In this document: positions 1-8,220 of the stretch, piece by piece
How positions within the stretch are numbered: position 1 is the stretch's first letter
Layout of the letters: every line of letters starts with the position of its first letter
Origin: Bacillota bacterium
GTDB lineage: Bacteria > Bacillota > Clostridia > Christensenellales > CALWSW01
Length of the DNA stretch: 13,749 bases
Direction: 5' to 3'
NCBI GenBank assembly: GCA_023402915.1
Contig: JAEYFO010000090.1
Coordinates: forward strand, 1 to 13,749
Translations under genes and position numbers: made by a program
Notes under the pieces: model-generated
Database searches by the model: none
What the model was told of the DNA's origin: nothing
What the model saw: the letters and a program-made list of their open reading frames with translations, nothing else

Positions 1-869
1 TCATGTACGGCTGCAACAATTTCTGCTCGTACTGCATCGTCCCCTACGTGCGCGGACGCGAGCGGAGCCGCCTGCCGGAGGATATCCTTGCCGAAGTGGA
101 GGAGCTGGTCCGCGAGGGCTACAGCGAGATCACCCTTTTGGGCCAGAATGTTAATTCCTATGGGAAAGACCTTTCCGGCGGGATCGATTTTGCGGAATTG
201 CTGCGCCGGGTGGACAAGGTTCCCGGCCTGCGCCGCCTGCGGTTCATGTCCTCTCACCCCAAAGACCTTTCCGACCGGCTCATCGCCGCCATGGCGGAAT
301 GCAAAACGGTCTGCCACCATCTCCATCTCCCCGTGCAGTCCGGCAGCGACGAGATCTTGCGGCGGATGAACCGGCATTATACGGCGGCGGACTATAAGCT
401 GCTGGTGGAAAAACTGCGGCGCGCCGTGCCGGACATCGAGCTTTCAACGGACATTATTGTCGGATTCCCCGGCGAAAGCGAAGCGGATTTTCAGGCGACG
501 CTGGCGCTGGCAGAAGAGGTGGGATTCTGCGCGGCATTCACGTTCATGTATTCTCCCCGCGAGGGAACGCCTGCGGCCAAAGCGCCGGATCAGATTCCGG
601 AACAGGTTAAAAAAGACCGTTTGGCTGCGCTCAATGCGCTTCAGGCGAAAAAATGTGCCGAAAATAATCAAAAATACATCGGCGGTGTCTATGAAGTCCT
701 GGTGGAAGGCTGCGACCTTCGCGAAGGCTGCAACGCCTTTGGAAAAACCGGCACGTTCAAGATGATCTACTTCCCCGGCGACGCATCGATGATCGGACAA
801 TATCGGACGGTCAAGGTGGAGACGGCGCGGAAAAATTCTTTGATCGGAACGCTACAGGAGGAACTGTGA
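1..869 (+). CDS. miaB: MiaB, tRNA-2-methylthio-N6-dimethylallyladenosine synthase (5' end missing)
   Basis: Radical-SAM methylthiotransferase that converts i6A37 to ms2i6A37 in tRNAs reading UNN codons. The window opens just before the radical-SAM motif: C4-x3-C8-x2-C11 of the visible 288 residues, followed by the family string [12 protein letters not shown]. The SAM domain continues through [31 protein letters not shown] and [11 protein letters not shown]. The last ~65 residues (from about 220) look like the TRAM RNA-binding domain. The N-terminal UPF0004 domain, which carries the second Fe-S cluster, lies upstream of the window. The ATG at position 3 is therefore internal and not a real start. 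The stop at 867-869 is one base before the next gene, whose ribosome site lies inside the end of miaB, so the two are co-transcribed. The partner enzyme miaA is in the same gene run. Confidence 0.96.
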   Translation, partial: MYGCNNFCSYCIVPYVRGRERSRLPEDILAEVEELVREGYSEITLLGQNVNSYGKDLSGGIDFAELLRRVDKVPGLRRLRFMSSHPKDLSDRLIAAMAECKTVCHHLHLPVQSGSDEILRRMNRHYTAADYKLLVEKLRRAVPDIELSTDIIVGFPGESEADFQATLALAEEVGFCAAFTFMYSPREGTPAAKAPDQIPEQVKKDRLAALNALQAKKCAENNQKYIGGVYEVLVEGCDLREGCNAFGKTGTFKMIYFPGDASMIGQYRTVKVETARKNSLIGTLQEEL

Positions 870-870
870 T

Positions 871-1266
871 ATGGTAACGGAAAAAGCAATGGAGCTGGGT
901 CAGGCGCTCATCGAAAGCGCGGAATACCTTCAATATCAGGAAGCAAAAGAGGCGCTCGAGGCCGACGCGGAAGCCAGCGCGCTGCTGAGCGATTACACCG
1001 AGGCGGACGCGGAGCTTTCGCGGCTCATGGCGCAGGGGAATCTGGATGCGCAGCGCGTCATGGAGCTGAACGCACAGCTGGAAGAGCTGCGCCAAAAGGC
1101 GGTGGAGAACGATAAGATCGCCGAGCTGTCCCGGACGCAGGCGGCGTTTTCCGGCGTGATGCACATGGTCAATCAGATCATCACGCAATACATCAACCCT
1201 GAAGCCGCGGTCGAAGCGTCCGGCCATTGCAGCGGAAATTGCAGCGCTTGCGGCGGCTGCCACTGA
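871..1266 (+). CDS. YlbF/YmcA (RicF/RicA) family protein with C-terminal cysteine cluster
   Basis: A 131-residue, mostly helical, acidic protein. The helical part with KEALEADAEASALLSDY and VNQIITQYINP fits the YlbF/YmcA family. In B. subtilis these proteins form the RicA-RicF-RicT complex, which works with RNase Y in mRNA maturation and binds [4Fe-4S] clusters. The gene directly follows miaB and precedes mutS, the position of ymcA (ricA) in B. subtilis, where cotE lies between ymcA and mutS. Synteny therefore favours RicA over RicF, but the paralogues are hard to separate by eye and I give no symbol. The tail ends in C120-x3-C124-x2-C127-x2-C130-H, a plausible cluster ligand set. The start is the ATG at 871, with AGGAGG at 856-861 and 9 nt spacing. 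The gap to mutS is 23 nt. Confidence 0.87.
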   Translation: MVTEKAMELGQALIESAEYLQYQEAKEALEADAEASALLSDYTEADAELSRLMAQGNLDAQRVMELNAQLEELRQKAVENDKIAELSRTQAAFSGVMHMVNQIITQYINPEAAVEASGHCSGNCSACGGCH

Positions 1267-1289
1267 GCGCTTGAGAAACGGAGAAACTG

Positions 1290-3908
1290 ATGGCAAAGAA
1301 GCCGGCGGCGCAAGTGACGCCCATGATGCGGCAATATCTGGAAATCAAGGAGCAGCACCCCGATTGTCTGCTCTTTTTCCGGCTGGGCGACTTTTACGAG
1401 CTGTTTTTCGACGATGCGATCACCGCTTCCCGGGAGCTGGAGATCGTTTTGACGGGGCGAAACTGCGGCCTTTCGGAGCGCGCGCCCATGTGCGGCGTGC
1501 CCTTTCACGCGGTCAATTCCTATGTGGATAAGCTCATTCAAAAGGGCTATAAAGTCGCCATCTGTGAGCAGCTGGAGGATCCCAAGCAGGCCACGACGCT
1601 GGTGGATCGCGGCATCATCCGGATCGTCACCCCCGGAACGGTGACGGACGAATCGGCGCTCGACGAAAAGAGCAACAACTTCATCATGGCCCTTTGTCTG
1701 GACAAAGAGGGAAGCCTGGGCTTCTCCGTGGCGGATGTGTCCACGGGCGCCTATTCGCTCGGCCAGATCGAAAAAACGGCGTTTGAGACCCGGCTTTTTG
1801 AAGAACTGGCGCGCATTCAGCCCACGGAGATCATCTACAACAGCGCGCTTGAAGGACAAAAAGAGCTGATGAAGCGCCTGCGGGCAAACTATTATGTCTA
1901 TTCCTATGGCGACTGGGCCTTTGAACTGGAAACGGCAAAAAAGAACATTCTGTCCCATTTCGGGCTGATGAATCTGGATCGTTTTGACTGCGCGGACCTG
2001 CCGGCGGGCGTCGGCGCGGCAGGCGCACTTTTGGCTTATTTGAGCGAAACGCAGAAAAACGCCCTCAATCATATCACCGACCTCAAGGTCTACCGCCGCC
2101 GGGATTCCATGGTGCTCGACGAGACGACCCGGCGCAATCTGGAATTGACCCAGTCCCTGCGGGCGGATCGCGGGAAAAAGGGGACGCTCCTTGCGCTGCT
2201 GGACAAGACCCAGACCGCCATGGGCGGCCGGATGCTGCGGCAGTGGATCGTGCAGCCGCTCAGCGACGTCAAGGCCATGGAGCGGCGGCTGGACGCCGTG
2301 GGCGCGCTCAAGGACGATCTGATCCTGCGCGACGCGCTGAAAAATTCGCTTTCGCAGATTTATGATCTGGAGCGCATCTGCTCAAAAATGGCCTACGGAA
2401 CGCTCAACGCCCGGGACGCGCTGTCCCTCAAGCAGTCGCTCGCCATGCTTCCGGCGCTCAAAAACGACCTGATGCAGGGCGGCGGCGTGCTGCTGGCGCT
2501 GGGAGAAGCGCTCGATCCCCTTTCGGATGTGGAGGAGCTGCTGGAAAAGGCCGTGGCGCTCGATCCGCCTGCGGTCATCACTGAAGGCGGCATCATCAAA
2601 GAGGGCTATCACACGGAGATTGACTCCCTTCGGGAAGCGGCACAGCAGGGGAAAAGCTGGCTGGCAAAACTCGAAGAAACCGAGCGGGAAGCGACGGGCA
2701 TCAAGAACCTTCGCATCAATTACAACCGGGTGTTCGGCTACTATATCGAAGTGACGAAGTCCAACCTTTCGCAGGTGCCGCTGCGCTATCAGCGAAAGCA
2801 GACGCTGGCCAACGCCGAGCGTTACATTACCCCCGAGCTCAAGGAACTGGAGGACAAGATCCTCGGGGCGCAGGAGCGTTCCGTCGCGCTGGAATATCAG
2901 GTGTTCTGCGCGCTGCGGGAGATTCTCTGCGGCCATATCGAGCGCATCCAGAAGGCGGCGCGCATCGCGGCGGAGCTGGATTGCTATCAGTCCTTTGCGG
3001 CGGCTGCGGCGCAATATGGCTATACCCGCCCCACGCTGACCGAGGGCGACCGGCTGTTCATCAAAGAGGGGCGGCATCCGGTGGTGGAGCGGACGGCGCA
3101 GGGCTTTGTGCCAAACGACACGCTGCTCGATTGCGAAGAGAACCGCCTTCTGATCATCACCGGCCCCAACATGGCGGGAAAAAGCACCTATATGCGGCAG
3201 GTGGCGCTCATCACGCTCATGGCGCACATCGGCTCGTTTGTTCCGGCGGCGTCGGCGGAAATCCCCCTGACGGATCGAATTTTTACCCGCGTCGGCGCGT
3301 CGGACGATCTGGCTTCCGGCCAGAGCACGTTTATGGTGGAAATGAGCGAAACGGCCAATATTCTCCAAAATGCGACGGAAAAAAGCCTGCTGCTTCTGGA
3401 TGAGATCGGCCGCGGTACCAGCACATTCGACGGATTGAGCATCGCCTGGGCGGTGGTCGAACACATCAGCGACAAGCAGAAGATCGGCGCAAAGACCCTG
3501 TTTGCGACCCATTATCATGAATTGAGCGAGCTGGAGGGGCTGGTTCCCGGCGTGGTCAACTACCGCATTACGGCACGGGAGATGGGCGAGGAAATCATTT
3601 TTCTTCGTAAGGTCGTACGCGGCGGAACGGACAAAAGCTACGGCATCCAGGTGGCGCGCCTTGCGGGCATCCCGAAGGACGTGATCGACCGGGCCAAAGA
3701 GATCCTCAAGCAGCTGGAAGCGGCGGAGATCAACCGCGCCGTCGAGAAAAAGGACGCGGCGCAGATGGAAGCGCCCGCGCCTGCCACGGCGGTGCTGCGG
3801 CAGCTGGAAGCCATGGATCTCAACGCCCTCACGCCCTTTGAAGCGCTGGGGATGCTCTATGAGCTTCAGGACAGGGCAAAGGCCGTTCTCAGCGGTGAAA
3901 ACGCCTGA
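1290..3908 (+). CDS. mutS: DNA mismatch repair protein MutS
   Basis: Mismatch-recognition ATPase of 872 residues, the usual MutS1 length. The N-terminal mismatch-binding domain has GDFYELF with F35 and E37, the Phe-x-Glu that contacts the mispair. The ABC-type ATPase follows: Walker A GPNMAGKST at 625-633, the signature around ASGQSTFMVEMSETANIL, Walker B LLLLDEIGRGTSTFDG with D704-E705, and FATHYHEL. The C-terminus has the usual LTPFEALGMLYELQ helix. The start is the ATG at 1290 with GGAG at 1280-1283. Where many MutS proteins have a beta-clamp motif (QLSLF-like) before this helix, the sequence reads QMEAP at 825-829, so the motif appears degenerate. mutL follows after 70 nt, and the two belong to one operon. 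Confidence 0.98.
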   Translation: MAKKPAAQVTPMMRQYLEIKEQHPDCLLFFRLGDFYELFFDDAITASRELEIVLTGRNCGLSERAPMCGVPFHAVNSYVDKLIQKGYKVAICEQLEDPKQATTLVDRGIIRIVTPGTVTDESALDEKSNNFIMALCLDKEGSLGFSVADVSTGAYSLGQIEKTAFETRLFEELARIQPTEIIYNSALEGQKELMKRLRANYYVYSYGDWAFELETAKKNILSHFGLMNLDRFDCADLPAGVGAAGALLAYLSETQKNALNHITDLKVYRRRDSMVLDETTRRNLELTQSLRADRGKKGTLLALLDKTQTAMGGRMLRQWIVQPLSDVKAMERRLDAVGALKDDLILRDALKNSLSQIYDLERICSKMAYGTLNARDALSLKQSLAMLPALKNDLMQGGGVLLALGEALDPLSDVEELLEKAVALDPPAVITEGGIIKEGYHTEIDSLREAAQQGKSWLAKLEETEREATGIKNLRINYNRVFGYYIEVTKSNLSQVPLRYQRKQTLANAERYITPELKELEDKILGAQERSVALEYQVFCALREILCGHIERIQKAARIAAELDCYQSFAAAAAQYGYTRPTLTEGDRLFIKEGRHPVVERTAQGFVPNDTLLDCEENRLLIITGPNMAGKSTYMRQVALITLMAHIGSFVPAASAEIPLTDRIFTRVGASDDLASGQSTFMVEMSETANILQNATEKSLLLLDEIGRGTSTFDGLSIAWAVVEHISDKQKIGAKTLFATHYHELSELEGLVPGVVNYRITAREMGEEIIFLRKVVRGGTDKSYGIQVARLAGIPKDVIDRAKEILKQLEAAEINRAVEKKDAAQMEAPAPATAVLRQLEAMDLNALTPFEALGMLYELQDRAKAVLSGENA

Positions 3909-3978
3909 AGCTGCGCCGGAGCGCGAAGGGGAAGTTTGACTTGCCGCGCCCGGCAGAAGAAATACGAAAGGAATTTTA

Positions 3979-5871
3979 ATGCCAAGGATCAATCGCCTGG
4001 ATACGTTTACGTCCAACCGCATCGCCGCGGGCGAAGTGGTGGAACGCCCCGCTTCCGTCGTCAAGGAGCTGGTGGAAAACGCCATCGACGCGGGCAGCAC
4101 TGCGGTGACGGTGGAAATTCAGGGCGGCGGCATCGACGCGATCCGTGTCGCGGACAACGGCTGCGGCATTGAGCCGGAGGACTGTCTGGTGGCGTTTGAA
4201 CGCCATGCCACGAGCAAGATCGCACGGCCGTCCGATCTGGACTCCATTGCGACGCTGGGGTTTCGCGGCGAGGCACTCTCGTCCATTGCCGCCGTGGCGC
4301 AGGTGGAGCTTTTCACCCGCACGCCCGGCGCGGAAGCGGGAACCTACGTCAAAAACTGCGGCGGCGAAGTGGTGGAGAGCCGCCCGGCAGGCTGTCCGGA
4401 GGGAACGAGCTTCAACGTTGAGCATCTTTTTTACAACACCCCGGCGCGGCTGAGTTTTCTCAAAAAACCTGCGGCGGAGGCGGGGTATATCGGCGAATAT
4501 CTTTCGCGGATGATCATGGCGCGGCCGGACATCGCGTTCAAATACACCTCAAACGGCAAGCTGATCTACCAAAGCCCCGGGAAGGGCGACCTGCTTTCGG
4601 CGATTTTCTGCGTTTACGGAAGAGAAGTGCTTTCCACGCTCGCCAAAGTGGAGCATGAAGAACAGGGCGTCCGCATCGAAGGGTATGTGTCCCGCGCAGA
4701 GGGCTCAAAGCCCAGCCGGGCGTATCAGTCCTTTTTCGTCAACGGGCGCTACGTCCGCTCCGCGCAGCTCTCCATGGCGGTGCAGGAGGCATTTTCCACC
4801 CGGCTCATGGGCGGGCGCTTTCCGCTGTGCGTGCTGCACATTACAGTGCCCTTTGACGCGGTGGACGTGAACATTCATCCGAACAAGATGGAAGTCCGCT
4901 TCCGGGAGGAAAGCGCTGCGCTGCACACCATGCTCCATGCGATCGAAAGCGCCATCGGCGCGCGGCGGGCTGTTTCATGGGAATACAAACAGCCGGAGCG
5001 CCGGGATGTTTTTTCGCCGCGTCAGCCGGAAAAAAAGCCGCAGATGCAGGAAGTTCCTGCCGAAAAAGCACCTGACTGGACGCAGGAGGCCATTCGCCGC
5101 ATGGCGCAAAAGCGCGCCGCACAGCAGGCGGAAGGACAAAAAACGGAACCGCAGAAACCGGCGCTTCCACCTATTGACGACGGGGCGATCCGCTCCATCA
5201 CGCTGCCGTCGAGGAAAACGAGCGAAGAGACCCTGCTGCGCCAGAACCTTGCGGCAGAACAGCAGGTGCAGGCCGAGCCGCTTTTTGACGAGCAGCCGCT
5301 CATTCCTTACCGGATCATCGGGCAGATTTTTGCCACCTATATCCTCGTCGAGCAGGGCGACAATCTGTTTTTGATGGATCAACATGCGGCGCACGAGCGG
5401 ATCTTGTTCGATCAGCTGACAAAGACCACGCAGGCGCTGGCGTCGCAGCAGCTGCTTTTTCCGCAGGACATGGCGCTTACCCCGGCGGAAGCGGCTGTGC
5501 TGGCGGAAAACGAGCCGTTCGTGCGGCAGCTGGGATTTGAGTTTTCCCGAAAGCCGGGCGGCCGAGTCGCACTCACGGCGTTCCCCTGCATCCTGATGGA
5601 AGCGGAAGGCCCGGAGTTTTTGCGGGAAACGCTCAGCGCGCTTTCGGAGCAGACGGGCGAGCTATCGGCGGCAGCCCTGAAAAAAGACGCCGTGGCGCTG
5701 ATGGCCTGCAAGGCCGCGATCAAGGGAAACAGCCCGCTTTCGGAGCGGGAGATTCAGATGCTGCTGGCGCAGTTCGGTCAGCTGGGCGTGCTCAATTGCC
5801 CCCATGGCCGCCCCATCGTGGTCAAGGTCACAAAATATCAACTGGAAAAACTATTTCGTCGAATCGTATAA
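3979..5871 (+). CDS. mutL: DNA mismatch repair protein MutL (endonuclease type)
   Basis: A 630-residue MutL that couples MutS recognition to strand incision. The N-terminal GHKL ATPase has ERPASVVKELVENAIDAGS, DNGCGI, ATSKI and TLGFRGEAL, followed by VNGRYVR and the NIHPNKMEVRF segment. A low-complexity Gln/Glu/Lys linker spans about 330-430. The C-terminal domain is the metal-dependent nicking type: DQHAAHE at 467-473, ACKAAIKG at 576-583 and CPHGRP at 607-612. A beta-clamp motif QQLLFP is at 490-495. The second acidic residue of the DQHA(x)2E(x)4E motif is D478 rather than Glu, a conservative change. The endonuclease motif means a methyl-independent repair system, as in other Bacillota. The start is the ATG at 3979, with AAAGGA at 3967-3972. 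Confidence 0.98.
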   Translation: MPRINRLDTFTSNRIAAGEVVERPASVVKELVENAIDAGSTAVTVEIQGGGIDAIRVADNGCGIEPEDCLVAFERHATSKIARPSDLDSIATLGFRGEALSSIAAVAQVELFTRTPGAEAGTYVKNCGGEVVESRPAGCPEGTSFNVEHLFYNTPARLSFLKKPAAEAGYIGEYLSRMIMARPDIAFKYTSNGKLIYQSPGKGDLLSAIFCVYGREVLSTLAKVEHEEQGVRIEGYVSRAEGSKPSRAYQSFFVNGRYVRSAQLSMAVQEAFSTRLMGGRFPLCVLHITVPFDAVDVNIHPNKMEVRFREESAALHTMLHAIESAIGARRAVSWEYKQPERRDVFSPRQPEKKPQMQEVPAEKAPDWTQEAIRRMAQKRAAQQAEGQKTEPQKPALPPIDDGAIRSITLPSRKTSEETLLRQNLAAEQQVQAEPLFDEQPLIPYRIIGQIFATYILVEQGDNLFLMDQHAAHERILFDQLTKTTQALASQQLLFPQDMALTPAEAAVLAENEPFVRQLGFEFSRKPGGRVALTAFPCILMEAEGPEFLRETLSALSEQTGELSAAALKKDAVALMACKAAIKGNSPLSEREIQMLLAQFGQLGVLNCPHGRPIVVKVTKYQLEKLFRRIV

Positions 5872-5894
5872 CGACAAAAAAGAGGAGAACGGCC

Positions 5895-6860
5895 TTGCAA
5901 AAGGGAAAGATCGCAGTCATCGTCGGCCCGACGGCCTGCGGAAAAACGGCGCTTTCGATCGAAGCGGCAAAACGGCTTCGCGGCGAAGTGGTTTCGGCGG
6001 ATTCCGTTCAGGTCTATGAATTTCTGGACATCGGTTCCGCCAAGCCAACTCCGGAAGAAATGCAGGGGATCCCGCACCATCTCATCGGCGAAATCCCGCT
6101 GGACGCGCCGTCCTTTACCGTGGCGGAATATCAAAGGCGCGCTTCGGCGGCGATCGACGGCATTCTGGAGCGTGGAAAATTGCCGCTTATTGTGGGCGGA
6201 ACGGGGCTCTATGTGAACGCCCTGACCCTTCCGATGGATTTTACGGAAGCGGCGAGCGACGAGGCTTTTCGAAAGCAGTGGCAGGCGCGGGAGGAACAGG
6301 AGCCGGGCTGCGCCCACCGTGCACTCGCGGCGATCGACCCGCAAAGCGCCCTGCGGCTGCATCCAAACGACAAAAAACGGGTCATCCGCGCGCTGGAAGT
6401 CCACCACCTGACGGGAAAAACCATGACCGAACAGGCGCAGGATCTGGAAAAGGCAGAGCCGCTGTATGACGCGGTCATGATTGGCCTGACCATGCCGCGG
6501 GAGCTTTTATACGCGCGTGTTGAGCAGCGTGTGGATCAAATGATGAAAGATGGACTGCTCGACGAGGTGCGCGGCGTTCTGGAAAGAGGATACGATCCGA
6601 CGGCGCCTTCGCTGCAGGGACTTGGCTACAAGGAACTGATCGCGTTTTTGCAGGGGGAGGGAACGCTTGAAGAGGCTGTGGCGCTCATCAAGCAAAAGAC
6701 CCGCAATTTTGCCAAACGGCAGTGGACATGGTTCCGCCGGGATGGGCGGATCACGTGGTTTGACACGACACAATACGACAGAGAGGGATTGACCGAAGCG
6801 GTCTGCACGCAGATCGAACGCGGTCTTTTGAAAGAGGAACATGAAGAACGAGACGATTGA
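5895..6860 (+). CDS. miaA: MiaA, tRNA dimethylallyltransferase
   Basis: Transfers the dimethylallyl group from DMAPP to A37 of tRNA, giving i6A, the substrate of MiaB. Family signatures: P-loop GPTACGKT at 11-18, VSADSVQVYEFLDIGSAKPT, GIPHHLIGEIPLDAPSFTVAEYQ and LPLIVGGTGLYVNAL, plus the C-terminal QGLGYKELIAFL and RNFAKRQWTWFRRD. I place the start at TTG 5895: AGGAG at 5883-5887 is 7 nt upstream, and the 321-residue product begins right before the P-loop, as in the family. The open frame runs further upstream into mutL, but those residues (PWPPHRGQGHK) are only the shadow of mutL's CPHGRP region. The gap to mutL is 23 nt, and the 3' end overlaps the next gene by 20 nt. Confidence 0.96.
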   Translation: MQKGKIAVIVGPTACGKTALSIEAAKRLRGEVVSADSVQVYEFLDIGSAKPTPEEMQGIPHHLIGEIPLDAPSFTVAEYQRRASAAIDGILERGKLPLIVGGTGLYVNALTLPMDFTEAASDEAFRKQWQAREEQEPGCAHRALAAIDPQSALRLHPNDKKRVIRALEVHHLTGKTMTEQAQDLEKAEPLYDAVMIGLTMPRELLYARVEQRVDQMMKDGLLDEVRGVLERGYDPTAPSLQGLGYKELIAFLQGEGTLEEAVALIKQKTRNFAKRQWTWFRRDGRITWFDTTQYDREGLTEAVCTQIERGLLKEEHEERDD

Positions 6861-8133
6861 CTTTCTCAAAAAGAATTACCGGATCACGGCGGAAACCGCA
6901 GAATTTGTCCAGCAGGCGGAAAGAGAGATGACGGACGTGTTTTCCGCCATGGACGAGGTGCGGGAATACAATCAGTTCAAGGTGCTCAAAGCCCTTCAGG
7001 ACGAGGGCCTTGCCCTGCGGCATTTTGCGCCCACGACGGGTTACGGCTACGACGACATTGGCCGCGACACGCTGGACCGGGTGTTTGCGGCGGCGCTGGG
7101 GGCGGAGGATGCGCTGGTTCGTCCGCAGCTCACCAGCGGCACGCACGCGCTGGCCATGATGCTTTTCGGCCTGCTTCTGCCCGGCGACGAGCTGCTGGCC
7201 ATCACGGGAAAGCCCTACGATACGCTCGAAGAAACCATTGGCATTTCGGGCAACGCCTGGGGTTCGCTCAAGGCCTACGGCGTGACGTACAGTCAGGTGG
7301 ATTTGAAGGAGGATGGCAGCATCGACGTGGAGGCCGTGCTTTCCGCCCTCAAACCGCAAACGAAGCTGATTCATATTCAGCGTTCCCGCGGATACGCCTG
7401 GCGGCGCGCGCTGACGGTGCAGGAAATCGGCGCGGCGATTCGCCGAATCAAGGCGGCGCGGCCGGATGTGATCGTGGACGTGGACAACTGCTATGGCGAG
7501 TTCACGGCGCTGACGGAGCCGACGGAAGTGGGCGCGGACGTAATGGCCGGTTCTCTGATCAAAAATCCCGGCGGCGGCATTGCGCCTACGGGCGGCTATA
7601 TCGCCGGAAAGAAAGAGTATATTGAGCGGATCGCAAACCGCTTGACTGCGCCGGGCATCGGCCGGGAAGTGGGCTCGTACGCCGGTTCGTATGCGCCGTT
7701 TTTCCAGGGGCTGTTCCTTGCGCCCCATGTGGTGGCGGAATCCCTCAAGGGCGCGGCGCTGTGCGCCCGGGTGTTCGAAAAGCTGGGAATGCCGGTTTTG
7801 CCGGACAGCACTGCCGTGCGGGAGGATATCATCCAGTCCATCCGCTTTGACGATCCGCAGCGGCTCATCGCTTTTTGCCAGAGCATCCAGCGCATCTCTC
7901 CGGTGGACAGCAACGCCATTCCGGAGCCGTGGGACATGCCCGGTTATCAGCATCAGGTTATCATGGCGGCAGGCGCTTTTGTGCAGGGCTCGTCCATCGA
8001 GCTGAGCGCCGACGCGCCCATCGTGGCGCCTTATATCGCCTATATGCAGGGCGGCCTGACCTATGACCACGTCAAGCTGGCCGTCATGGCTTCCCTTGAA
8101 GAAATGCGAAAGACGGGCAGCATCGCCTTCTGA
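6841..8133 (+). CDS. ynbB: Methionine gamma-lyase family PLP protein (YnbB, 'aluminum resistance protein')
   Basis: A 430-residue fold-type I PLP enzyme of the Met_gamma_lyase/YnbB family. The cofactor-binding half shows RPQLTSGTHALAMMLFGLL, HIQRSRGYAWRRALT, VIVDVDNCYGEF and the presumed Schiff-base lysine K241 in SLIKNPGGGIAPTGGYIAG. The substrate has not been settled for this family; the aluminium-resistance name is historical and should not be taken as function. In B. subtilis ynbB lies close to miaA and glnR. Here it overlaps miaA by 20 nt, so translation is probably coupled. The start is the ATG at 6841; AGAGG at 6833-6837 is close but usable. The gene is the last of the + strand run and is followed by a hairpin at 8168-8218. 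Confidence 0.93.
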   Translation: MKNETIDFLKKNYRITAETAEFVQQAEREMTDVFSAMDEVREYNQFKVLKALQDEGLALRHFAPTTGYGYDDIGRDTLDRVFAAALGAEDALVRPQLTSGTHALAMMLFGLLLPGDELLAITGKPYDTLEETIGISGNAWGSLKAYGVTYSQVDLKEDGSIDVEAVLSALKPQTKLIHIQRSRGYAWRRALTVQEIGAAIRRIKAARPDVIVDVDNCYGEFTALTEPTEVGADVMAGSLIKNPGGGIAPTGGYIAGKKEYIERIANRLTAPGIGREVGSYAGSYAPFFQGLFLAPHVVAESLKGAALCARVFEKLGMPVLPDSTAVREDIIQSIRFDDPQRLIAFCQSIQRISPVDSNAIPEPWDMPGYQHQVIMAAGAFVQGSSIELSADAPIVAPYIAYMQGGLTYDHVKLAVMASLEEMRKTGSIAF

Positions 8134-8160
8134 CCCGCTGGGCCAAACAGCCGCGCAAAG

Positions 8161-8220
8161 TAAAAATACCCCTCCCGCTTTCCCCAAAGCGCTGAACGCA
8201 GGGGTGGGCAGGAGGGGTTT
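8161..8220 (-). terminator. Branched hairpin, intrinsic terminator best on the minus strand
   Basis: The outer stem ACCCCTCC (8168-8175) pairs with GGAGGGGT (8211-8218). Inside is a second perfect hairpin, CGCTTT-CCCC-AAAGCG (8177-8192). On the minus strand the outer stem is followed by ATTTTTACTTT, a good T tract. On the + strand only TTT follows, so it would be a weaker stop for ynbB. It may act in both directions. Confidence 0.6.

Noticed and set aside
2382..4100. A 572-residue minus-strand open frame
   Set aside because: It is the antisense of mutS and the start of mutL, His/Arg-rich with no family features; the + strand gene is unambiguous.
5796..6860. A 354-residue MiaA overlapping mutL
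   Set aside because: The extra N-terminal residues are an out-of-frame reading of the conserved end of mutL; TTG 5895 has a good ribosome site and gives the family length.
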